Part shown: positions 10,775 through 18,556 of the stretch, piece after piece
How the letters are laid out: every line of letters begins with the position of its first letter
How positions within the stretch are numbered: position 1 is the first letter of the stretch
Source: Pelargonium cotyledonis
Lineage: Eukaryota; Streptophyta; Magnoliopsida; Geraniales; Geraniaceae
Reading direction: 5' to 3'
Length of the DNA: 24,341 nt
Assembly (NCBI GenBank): GCA_036897625.1
Contig: JAYMTA010000772.1
Coordinates: forward strand, 1-24,341
The notes under the pieces: generated by a model
Told to the model about the DNA's origin: nothing
Database searches by the model: none
The model's input: only the letters and a program-made list of their open reading frames with translations
Translations under genes and position numbers: made by a program

Positions 10775-11236
10775 GGTAATAGATAAAAAACTTTATCATG
10801 CTAGAGAAAAGCAAGAGAGACAAAGCTGTCTTACACTATGAGGTATTCTCATTCCTAGGGATGAATAGATACCAAATGGATGGCTCAAGTTCAAGCATAA
10901 AGGAATGCATGATGTAAATATACTCCAAAGTTTCAATGAGTAATAGCATTTGTCAAAGTATCCCACATTGAAAGATTGAAGTGTGAGACCGCTTGATATG
11001 ACTTGTTAATAGATAAAAAAACCTTTATCATGCGAGAGGAAAGTAAGAGAGACAAAGCTCTCGTACACTATGAGGCATTCTCATTCCTGAGGGCAAATAG
11101 ATACCAAATTGGGAGCTCAAGTTCAAGCATATAGGTGTGCATACTGTAAATACACTCTAAAGCTTGAATGAGTAATAACATCTATCAAAGTATCCCACAT
11201 TAAACGAATATGAAGTTTGAGACCAATTGATATATT
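10775..11236 (+). repeat. Tandem duplication of about 230 bp in intron 7
   Basis: Copy 1 (about 10775-11004) and copy 2 (about 11005-11236) align with a 230-bp offset, for example TAATAGATAAAAAA at 10777 and 11007, GAGAGACAAAGCT, ATTCTCATTCCT and AAAGTATCCCACATT. They differ at scattered bases. The right end of each unit is the first 50-60 bp of the LTR of the mini-element at 11183-11482, so the duplication includes part of that element and its left flank. Confidence 0.8.
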
Positions 11237-11482
11237 AGGACTCTCCAGCTAATGGTTTAAGCTTTTGGATGGAGCTGATTTGGTTTGAGCATAGTGCTCC
11301 TTTTAAGTTGCATCCATGTTAATTCTTAGTACACGTGAAGGGCAGCTATGTGATCCGATCTACACGCGAGAGAGTTTCAAAGTATCCCACATTGAAAGAA
11401 TACGAAGTTTGAGACCACTTGATATACTAAATGGACCCTCCACCTAATAGCTTCAACTATTGGGTTGAATTAAAGTTCAACA
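11183..11482 (+). mobile_element. Degenerate TRIM-like mini-LTR element in intron 7
   Basis: The left LTR (about 11183-11280) and right LTR (about 11375-11482) share AAAGTATCCCACATT, GAAGTTTGAGACCA and TTGATATA, then a CTAATGG/CTAATAG block. TGGTTTGAGC at 11281-11290 resembles a shortened Met-tRNA primer site, and a purine-rich GCGAGAGAG precedes the right LTR. There is no coding capacity. The LTR is related to that of the element at 20739-21105. Confidence 0.65.
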
Positions 11483-11625
11483 ACATGAACCCAATTTGTA
11501 ATATTAGAACACACGATTTTAACAAATTTCATATATGATAAAACCCCACCAAGGTATTCAACTTATCATAAAAGTTAAGTATCAAGCTTCTTAAAATCTT
11601 CAGTGGAGGACAATCATAAGGATAC

Positions 11626-11694
11626 ACAGCCTCTCTCAGAACTTCCAAGGAAAGAACATGTAGTTCATAAAAATTCAGCAATGGGTGCTCATCT
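11626..11694 (-). CDS. BCHB: BCHB-like, coding exon 7 (residues 381-403), micro-exon
   Basis: A 69-nt exon located by family sequence. After TTGCAG it encodes RDEHPLLNFYELHVLSLEVL then REAV, with donor GCTGT|GTATCC. Skipping it would still keep frame with exon 8 (69 nt, phase 2 on both sides), so it could in principle be an in-frame cassette exon. The conserved wording argues it is normally included. Confidence 0.88.
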
Positions 11695-12590
11695 CTGCAA
11701 CGAATATATAAGAAAACATATCAGAGCATGCAAAAGAAATAGCATAGCAAAAGGGAATGAAAAATTACACCTCAACCAAGAGCGCATTTGAGTCATAAAT
11801 ATTTATGCCAAGGGAATAACTAATAACGGTTTCCACAACCTCTAGAAACTCCATGCAAAGCTAAATAGGCAGAATTTTCAGCAGGTATAGGTTCACCTGT
11901 TCCTCTCAATATATGTGAATGTCATTAAAACTAATAAACCTGATCAGTTTATATTCATTGAATGTTTATAGTCAGGCATATAAATGTTTGGATATCAGAC
12001 CTACCAAATCGTTAGATATCTTCTTGGGAAATGGAAAAAAGGTTTGGTGATCATTAATAAAGATGGAAATATTTAAGGATAATCATCATAGCAAGGTAGA
12101 GAGAAAGTTAGCACGTATATGTGTTGTGGGGGGGGGGGGAGATGAGATATTATACATGGTTTCCGTGCCAGCTTGAGATAGCCATTTTATAAGGGGTTTA
12201 GTTATTAGAAAAGGATTTTCATTACTATTGGGGATTTGGGGATTTATCATCCATCAAACTCTAAGAGTATTTCAGTAAGCTTGCTCAACATTATGTACTA
12301 TGTAGGGATTTCATTTTCAGGAAATGCAAGGGCATCAAAACCAAATGCCCTGATTTGATCAATTTGTCATTATTTATTTTTTTTTTTTTATCCGCAAGAG
12401 GCACTTTTATTTAAGTATCAAAGATATACAAGAAAAAAGCGCAACATTAATTTTTGAACTACATCCCTTGCAACACCACCACGTATATCTACCTATATAA
12501 ACACTGCTAAGTTCTTATAGGTAATTTCCAATAGATTGACAATCAATTCAATGATATCAACATAAAAATGAACCATCACAAGTAAAATAC
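11695..12590 (-). other. Intron 6 with LINE tail and 12-G run
   Basis: 896 bp. It contains a run of 12 G at 12128-12139, an unusual homopolymer for such AT-rich DNA, and a minus-strand LINE-type tail at 12371-12470 (listed separately). Otherwise nothing is recognised. Confidence 0.6.
12371..12470 (-). mobile_element. 5'-truncated LINE-type 3' end with poly-A (minus strand)
   Basis: On the minus strand the sequence reads TTGTATATCTTTGATACTTA, then AATAAAAGTGCCTCTTGCGG, then ATAAAAAAAAAAAAATAAAT, a typical plant non-LTR 3' end with an A tail. The 15550-15640 tail has the same layout (TTTGTACTTT, then TTAAATAAATAATAAGTACC, then TTGCTGAT plus A tail), suggesting related elements. The 5' limit is unclear. 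Confidence 0.55.
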
Positions 12591-12813
12591 CTTTTTCTAT
12601 CAGCACAATAGGAATTCTCCAATATAAATGCATTATTTGATGGTAGTCCAAGTCCATCCAATAAAACTTCAAGTCCTCCAATGCTTTTAAAATGGCTTTG
12701 ACCCCGTGAATTATCATACAATGCTAGATGGAGAGTTCTCAAAGTCAAATAAAGAAGCCTTATATCCATACGCACTTCTTTCATGCACAATCTTCGGATT
12801 ACACGCAACAGCT
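12591..12813 (-). CDS. BCHB: BCHB-like, coding exon 6 (residues 307-380)
   Basis: The acceptor is CTTCCAG. The exon encodes ELLRVIRRLCMKEVRMDI, then GQSHFKSIGGLEVLLDGLGL, an ARM/HEAT-like helix pair conserved in BEACH proteins. It ends AGAAAAAG|GTATTT in phase 2. The join to exon 7 gives DRKRDEHPL. Confidence 0.92.
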
Positions 12814-13470
12814 CTGGAAGACAACAAATTTATGAGTAAAAGAACACAGGCATAGATATATGCAAGTTTGGGAAACCACCAGTTTTGGCATATTTGGTAG
12901 CAATGGACTTCTAAAGCTAAATAAGACCACCTAGGGATGTTGTAGCATGGAAGGTTTAGGGTTGAGGTCCACCCATGGGTAATGTCCAACTAAAACCAAA
13001 AAAAAAAACGATAACTATTAACTATCTTCCGCCAGTTCCATGTTGCACTCAACAAACATCAACTGTCAAAGTCAAACATTTCCACCTTCAAATCTCATCT
13101 TTCTCCTAATACACACACACACATATACTGTGAAATGAGCAGCAACTTCTCAGAAAACCTAAGGCCCAAAAACTTATTCACAGAAAAAGCAGCTGTAGAA
13201 TAAATAAAACAACTAAAGAGTAAAAGAACATGTTATTGAACCCCTATGTGATTTTGCTAATATGAGGCCATATTATATGCTTTTAACTGCAAAGTAAGTA
13301 GCAGGTCTATGAGTATGTAACATCATACATAGTTTTTTTATCTATTTCATGATAAACAGGGCTGACTTTGATGTCATCCACTTAAGTAACACTTCCACAA
13401 GTGCCTGCATGTTATTTAGTATAACAAAATAAAAACATGTAAGACAAAAACTTGAAATTGCCTACCTTAC
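12814..13470 (-). other. Intron 5, no mobile element recognised
   Basis: 657 bp. It contains an AC microsatellite at about 13112-13124 and nothing else identifiable. A candidate open segment at 13363-13408 on the minus strand does not fit the family between exons 5 and 6. Confidence 0.6.
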
Positions 13471-13797
13471 CTACTAACCAATTAAGGCCACCAGCTTCCA
13501 TCACTGACATTACTGCCTTTTGGTGCCATTGTAGCCTTGCTAGACTAGTTTGAGCCTCCAAACTACTAGAAGAATCAGTTGGAGATGTACATCTTGTTCG
13601 AACAGATAAGTCTTCTGGATTACTATATAACTGAGCATTGTCGAGTACATTTGAATTTAACTCAATGAAACTATGTATTATAGACACAACATATACAAGA
13701 ATCCGTTGCATGAGACCAATCTTCTCTTCGGTAGTGTTAGAGATACTTTCATCAGAAGATAGTGCACCAGCTATTGTTTTGAGTTGGACAACAACCC
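13471..13797 (-). CDS. BCHB: BCHB-like, coding exon 5 (residues 198-306)
   Basis: It starts after GATTTCAG and encodes GVVVQLKTIAGAL, a long hydrophobic helix (RILVYVVSIIHSFIEL), a Ser-rich loop (TSPTDSSSSLEAQTS) and LQWHQKAVMSVMEAGGLNWL. The donor is TTAGTAG|GTAAGG. The upstream intron is the repeat-rich 3.6-kb one, yet the exon is clean. Phase in 1, out 1. Confidence 0.92.
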
Positions 13798-14257
13798 CTG
13801 AAATCAACCCCAAAACCGCAGGGTAATAAGAGAAAAGTTCGTACAAATCTAGTCACAACAAAACTTGAAATAACAAAAAAAAAAACATAATTAAGATATT
13901 CGTAGAGGTCTATGACAAATCATTAGACTCTATGTGAAATCATCAAGGAGAGCAGATATATAAGACTCCGAAACAAATAGCACTAACCAGGCGGTGCATT
14001 TTAGAAAAATCGGTGAAGTAATATAAGGACTAGAGAGCTCTAAACAAACTCTATGGATGTTTTTTTCCAGATAATTACCGATAAGTTTCCTTTTGTCCCC
14101 TACCTAATCCGCTTGTTCTTCTCTATTTTTTTTATCTTTTCCTCCCTTCCTTTCCCTTTCTTCCCTTTTATTTTCGAAGGAAAAAAACACTAGCTAACTA
14201 ATAGAACTCCTGTCTTGAATTCAGAACCGGTAGAAGATTCATGAATTTTACATGTAC

Positions 14258-14822
14258 TATGAAGCACGAATACAGGTACGAGTACCCGGTACAGTACATA
14301 CCCGGTACATCGGTACTTGTATTTTTCAAAAAATCTAGGTACGGGTACGGTGGGCTACTTATATATAAAAATAATTAAAAATTAAATATATGTGCTAATA
14401 ATTATGTTATAACTAATAACAAAGTAATAGAAGGAAGGCTATGAGTTTTGGTTTGTAAGTGTTTGCTTGTGGAGAATGACCAATTAGAAGAATGAAGAAT
14501 GTGTTTGATGTAAGTTCAGATTTCTTGTATGCAGATTTTAAGTTTACAAAACTGGTAGGTTAGAAGACTAAGGAGAGGATAAGATGCAATCAACATTAAA
14601 TTTCTTTATTTTTGCTAAAGTTTGAAGTACCAAAGAAGTACTCATATTGTATTTTGACCGTACCCATAATGTTTGACCGTACCCAAGAAGTACCCATGAA
14701 AAAAATACAATTCATTTAATTTGGGTAAGTACCCAGTATGTACCCAGTACCCATGAAGTACCAGTGCCCGGTACGTACCCGGTACCGGTAGGTCCTTCTC
14801 TTAGGAGTACCCATGCTTCATA
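14258..14822. mobile_element. hAT-like non-autonomous element with GTACCC subterminal repeats
   Basis: The ends form an imperfect inverted repeat: left TATGAAGCACGAATAC, right (complement) TATGAAGCATGGGTACTC. Both flanks of the 565-bp unit are packed with GTACCC/GGGTAC and CCGGTAC motifs (14274-14350 and 14640-14790), as in subterminal repeats of hAT-type elements. I see no transposase. No convincing 8-bp target duplication is visible (ACATGTAC against GGTATATC), so the family assignment is tentative. Confidence 0.55.
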
Positions 14823-14915
14823 GGTATATCGTCACCATGGAGGCTCGAGCACGAGACCTCAAAGGTAATCCAAAGCGCTTTAACCGCTTGGCCCAACATG
14901 GCGTGGTCCCTAGCC
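14823..14915 (-). mobile_element. tRNA-derived SINE fragment, copy 1
   Basis: The minus strand carries an A-box-like GGGCCAAGCGGTTAA (about 14880-14894) and a B-box-like GGTCTCGTGCTCGAGCC (14842-14858), with tRNA-like spacing. It matches the copy at 21540-21692 in order and wording (CATGTTGGGCCA, CTTTGGATT, CTCGAGCC). It stops abruptly at the hAT-like element boundary. It does not fold as a whole tRNA by inspection. Confidence 0.5.
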
Positions 14916-15038
14916 AATGACTTAAACTGAAGTCTATTCCAAAAACATATCTGAACTAAATTGGTGTATAATTAATCGCCACTTAACTTTAGGAAGAAAA
15001 AAAAAACTAGGGATAACTCATCAGCGTGCATGCGAGTC

Positions 15039-15222
15039 CATGACAAGTTACTCAGAATCTATAAAATATACACTTTTTTTTTTACAAACAGTTTGAATCA
15101 TCTGAAGTAAAATTCCTAACTTCTCGATCTAGTGTCTCAGTTCAGATCTGATATTCACAGAATCAAAGATCTATGTGAAACAAATATTTTGGTTTATTTT
15201 CAATTTGCTCCCATGATTTTGT
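15039..15222 (+). repeat. 184-bp direct repeat, copy 1
   Basis: Starts CATGACAAGTTACTCAGAAT and ends CTCCCATGATTTTGT. Copy 2 at 15364-15549 is about 96 percent identical by eye. A copia-type LTR sits exactly between them. No coding potential. Confidence 0.9.
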
Positions 15223-15363
15223 GTAATAAGAACATTTGATTCTCTATAAGTTAGAGATTAAATGAATCTCAAAGCCGATTTTTAGGGATTAACATTGTAT
15301 AGATTACCCTCCTTGTATAAATAGGTTGTGGTTTATCGAATATAATACAAACAATATATATTT
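15222..15363 (+). mobile_element. Solo copia-type LTR between two direct repeats
   Basis: About 142 bp, starting TGTAATAAGAACATTTGATT and ending AATATATATTTCA, with the mid-part TTGTATAAATAGGTTGTGG typical of a small copia LTR promoter and tail. Its 5' part aligns with the partial LTR at 16983-17095 (shared ATTCTCTATAA, GAAGCTGATTTTT-like block, TGTATAGATTACCC). No primer-binding site follows, so it is a solo LTR or a duplicated piece. Confidence 0.6.
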
Positions 15364-15549
15364 CATGACAAGTTACTCAGAATTTATAAAATATTCACTT
15401 TATTTTTTTTACAAACAGTTTGAATCATCTGAAGTAAAATTCCTAACTTCCCGACCTAGTGTCTCAGTTCAGATCTGATATTCACAGAATCAAAGATCCA
15501 TGTTAAACAAATATTTTGGTTTATTTTCAATTTGCTCCCATGATTTTGT
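15364..15549 (+). repeat. 184-bp direct repeat, copy 2
   Basis: Matches 15039-15222 apart from about seven substitutions and a T-run length change. It breaks off at the T run that begins the minus-strand LINE tail, exactly where copy 1 passes into the LTR. Confidence 0.9.
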
Positions 15550-16244
15550 TTTTTTATTTTTTATTTTTAATCAGCAAACGGTACTTATTATTTATTTAAA
15601 CCGAAGGTTCAAATAAAAGTACAAAGAATGTGCACTGAAAACTAGCTCGAGCATGAGATAGGATCAGTCACCCATGAAAACAAACAAAACAAAAGACAAC
15701 ACGAAGCTAGTTTCCTGAATGCGCCAAAGCGCCTCTAAAAATCCATTAAAGGACGTTGGCGCAGAAATGAAGATTAACCATTTGGGTCAGCCTCAGTGAC
15801 CCGAAGTCGTTCAATAATAACCGATTCAGAACCAATGACTCGAGCTCCCAGACTTTTGCATAAATCCAAAACCGTTTCACCTAAAACTGTCTGAGAGGAG
15901 ATATTCTCACTTCGAACAATTGATGCCGGAGGAGACCTGCGATTTCTTCGTCGGAACGTTACGAACTTCATGTTCGAAGATGATGAGCGTGACGGGGTAG
16001 AAAGAGAAGGAGGGAGAGGTTTCGATGTGGAGCTACCGTGCATGAGAGAATGAGTGGTGGAGCCCTCCCCTGTAGTACTTAAAGGCCCATTAGACCCAAC
16101 CTCACTGAAATCATTCGTCTCCTTCTCCATGACACCCACATTTGCAGCGTGAGTGTCAACTCTGGAGCGGGGTGACGATGAAAGAGACTGCTCATCCCGG
16201 TCATGAATGTTTGTAAATGGAGGCTCTGCGAAACCAGCCTCCAA
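15550..16244 (-). mobile_element. LINE-type retroelement fragment (minus strand)
   Basis: Read on the minus strand: an open coding segment (16244 to 15774), a 3' untranslated part, then TTTGTACTTTTATTTGAACC, TTAAATAAATAATAAGTACC and an A-rich tail ending at the 15549 junction. This is the usual layout of a 5'-truncated plant LINE. No reverse transcriptase motifs are present, so only the end of the element or a non-autonomous relative remains. It has the same orientation as the host gene and as the tail at 12371. Confidence 0.5.
15774..16244 (-). pseudogene. ORF remnant inside the LINE-type fragment (156 codons)
   Basis: An open frame without an ATG start (TTG at 16244). It is Ser/Arg-rich (SLSSSPRSR, STPSRSSSSNMKFVTFRRR) and ends ETVLDLCKSLGARVIGSESV then IIERLRVTEADPNG. 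The terminal helix resembles, from memory only, the end of plant LINE-type ORFs. GC content is clearly higher than in the surrounding intron, which fits imported coding sequence. It has no plausible splice connection to the BEACH gene: the flanking exons join in frame without it. Confidence 0.45.
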
Positions 16245-16245
16245 C

Positions 16246-16419
16246 TACCGCTAACTACTATCAGAAGTCTACACATTGCTGCCGGAGGAGACTAATGACC
16301 GGGATTCATGACAGGATGAGCAGTCTCAGTAAAACAAATGTTCTTATTACGCATTGCTAAACAACAAGGTTCTATCACTGACATCAACTCCACGTACCGC
16401 TAACTACTATCAGAAGTCT
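16246..16419. repeat. Shuffled repeat patch: direct 25-mers plus an inverted arm
   Basis: A 25-bp word beginning TACCGCTAACTACTATCAGA occurs exactly at 16246-16270 and 16395-16419. Between them, 16303-16327 is a near-perfect inverted copy of 16184-16208 inside the ORF remnant. TGCCGGAGGAGAC occurs at both 15924-15936 and 16280-16292. This looks like rearranged pieces of the LINE fragment. Confidence 0.75.
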
Positions 16420-16949
16420 TAGAAATAAAAATACAACCTATTCTTCACAAAATCTTTGTTTTACTTTTCATCCTCCCCTACATATACAAAAGATTACAAT
16501 GATGCTTGCATGCGAGGGGGAGCATCTCATAAACAAAACCTAGATTTTTTTTCTCTTTTCATTTTCTTGAACAACGTCCATACTAGCAACAAATTTGATA
16601 TTTCATAGCAATTTCTGTTCTTTTTCGGCCTCTAGGGACACCTATGTGCCGTCCCGACGACTTCGTGTATTTGTTAATTGATGTTCCAGCAATACCAACA
16701 TGGTTTCTCCTTTTCTTCGGCCCTATCTGAGTGTGCCATCCGACGATCATTGCATCACGCTTTGCCACCACAGGTGATCAATGGCCACGCCTATCTCTCT
16801 TTTAGGCGAGTGCTATCTCTCCAGTCAACATCACCGTGGTCAAACAAAATTGTGATCATATCACCAAGTTTTGCAACCATTTATCATTGGGATAAGCTCC
16901 AATAACCACTAAACGCAACCGAAAGTCTTTAAAAATCAAGTTCTCACAT

Positions 16950-17095
16950 TAATTTGATTTACATGCTCCATCTTGAGGAGGGGTGTGAGAATATTTAATT
17001 CTCTATAAATTAGGGATTTAATTAATCTTGAAGCTGATTTTTGGAGATTTTTTAATTTTCTTTCCTTGTATAGATTACCCATCCTTGGTTTATTT
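16950..17095 (+). mobile_element. Copia-type 3' end: polypurine tract plus partial 3' LTR
   Basis: ACATGCTCCATCTTGAGGAG leads into a purine tract followed by TGTGAGAATATTTAATTCTC. This order (CATGCTCC-A-CTTGAGGGGGAGTGT-LTR) is the standard 3' end of plant Ty1/copia elements. The LTR part matches the solo LTR at 15222-15363 for about 90 bp, then is lost. Upstream (16420-16950) no protein motif of gag-pol could be recognised. Confidence 0.6.
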
Positions 17096-17352
17096 TTAAA
17101 TCGCCAATGATCTTATGTTCCATCTAAATGAACTTTTTACATGCCAACATAGAAATCATTTTAAATGTGATTCTCAAATATAACTCTACATAGATTAGTT
17201 GCTAGAATTTGTATAGTATTATTGTGTCATTGCCAGCACTATTTCTAGAACTGTTACAAGCAACAATGAAGCTTTTAACAATAAAAAGTGTTAACCAAAG
17301 ACAGTCAGCATCTAAATGGAACATACTGCCAACTGAAAATATTCAATTTTAC

Positions 17353-17529
17353 CTTTCATTAATGCAGTAAGCTTGTGAGTCCCACCATAATACGCAAAAA
17401 TTTTGCAATTATGCATCGAACGTGTGACAATTGTTAGTGCATCCAACACATGCATCCCTTCGGAAGCTATGTTCAAGCTTGTAGAAGCCCCTGATAGGTC
17501 TGCTGTTGATTGCATCATACTGGTATTTA
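17353..17529 (-). CDS. BCHB: BCHB-like, coding exon 4 (residues 139-197)
   Basis: It starts after GTCCAG. The carried T plus TA gives Leu, then NTSMMQSTADLSG, GMHVLDALTIVTRSMHNCKI and YYGGTHKLTALMK. The donor is AAAG|GTAAAA. The wording matches the conserved ARM-like part of class B BEACH proteins, by recall. An ATG 15 nt upstream of the acceptor is intronic. Phase in 1, out 1. Confidence 0.9.
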
Positions 17530-18333
17530 CTGGACATGCATCCAAAGTAAAAAGGAAAATGGCATATGAAAAACTTGAATCACAGTTGTAATCAAGACAA
17601 AAAAACTGAGGTAAAATATACTAAACCACAGTAACATCATTGTTGATCGTCACTAAATGCTCTCCCAAATAGGGGTTCAAAGATGTCATGTTGCACCACA
17701 ATTTGTGGGGAAATTATTTGATCTATCTTAGACCTAATAAAATAGATACTTTCCTTTTGCACATACCCCGGTCATACTGGAATCACCCAAAGTTTAGAAG
17801 CACAAATATTGGAGGAAGATTTACCACCTGTACCCATACAGCACCTGTGTGTCTTCTCCTAAGTATGTATTTGTCAGATTATGGAATCACCATTTTTTAA
17901 TGTTTTCCTTTGTATTGAAGTGTCTCAAGTAGCCATGCCCTTACACATGCTTCAACATGCCAACAAATTAGCAATGGGGATAAAATGAGAGGCCTGTATA
18001 ACTCAAATTACTGGCATAGTACACAAGGAAAATATACCAGCAAATAGCTATGTAACCCCCACTCAGCCATACACACACACAACAATAAAAAAAGGTTCTT
18101 ATATATTCATTTTAGAAATTTAAGGAAATCATTCACTTCTGTCATTAAATAGGGTATTCAAGAAAACTTTGTAAAAATACTAACAGTTTATCAGAAGCAT
18201 TAATACGAAGAAAACTCTCTCGATAGCAATCGGCTATGAACAGAAGATGAAATAACTTAAGTCTCTCTAAAGCAATACCACGACATAGTCTCTCTGAAGC
18301 AATCAGATACGTATAGGAGATGAAATAACTTAC
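17530..18333 (-). other. Intron 3, no recognisable element
   Basis: 804 bp, AT-rich, with a short AC tract at about 18071-18081. I found no terminal repeats or coding blocks. A plus-strand ORF at 17688-17900 shows no recognisable family and is taken as accidental. Confidence 0.6.
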
Positions 18334-18556
18334 ACTCAGACACCAGAGTAGTTAATTGTATGACCTCTTCAGTTAATGTCAGAATTATTTCGGCTGGATG
18401 TCCGGCTGAGCATCCTATTACTATATCGTCAGTATGTTCTGCGGGTTGGGCAGAAGTTGTAGCAATCTCTAGAAAACCAGAATTAGCCGGTTCCCAGTTC
18501 TTGTATACAGTCAGAAATTGCTTCAGGAAAACATGAAACAGTTTTCTCTTTTCAAC
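18334..18556 (-). CDS. BCHB: BCHB-like, coding exon 3 (residues 65-138)
   Basis: It begins after TTATAG with VEKRKLFHVFLKQFL and reads through TVYKNWEP to a block containing GCSAGHPAEIILTLTEEV. It ends GAGT|GTAAGT, a consensus donor leaving one T. This is part of the N-terminal helical (ARM-like) region. No stop occurs across 223 nt. Phase in 0, out 1. Confidence 0.9.

Noticed and set aside
12128..12139. Run of 12 G as a regulatory or G-quadruplex signal
   Set aside because: A single homopolymer run inside an intron. A slippage tract is the simpler reading, and its length may even be a sequencing artefact.
13363..13408. Possible extra exon with an AG acceptor and open frame between exons 5 and 6
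   Set aside because: Exons 5 and 6 join in phase as WLV-ELLRVIRR, matching the family, and the candidate has no good donor.
14823..14915. A functional tRNA gene on the minus strand
   Set aside because: Only A- and B-box-like words are present. No complete cloverleaf or acceptor stem could be drawn, and a second diverged copy exists, which fits a SINE better.
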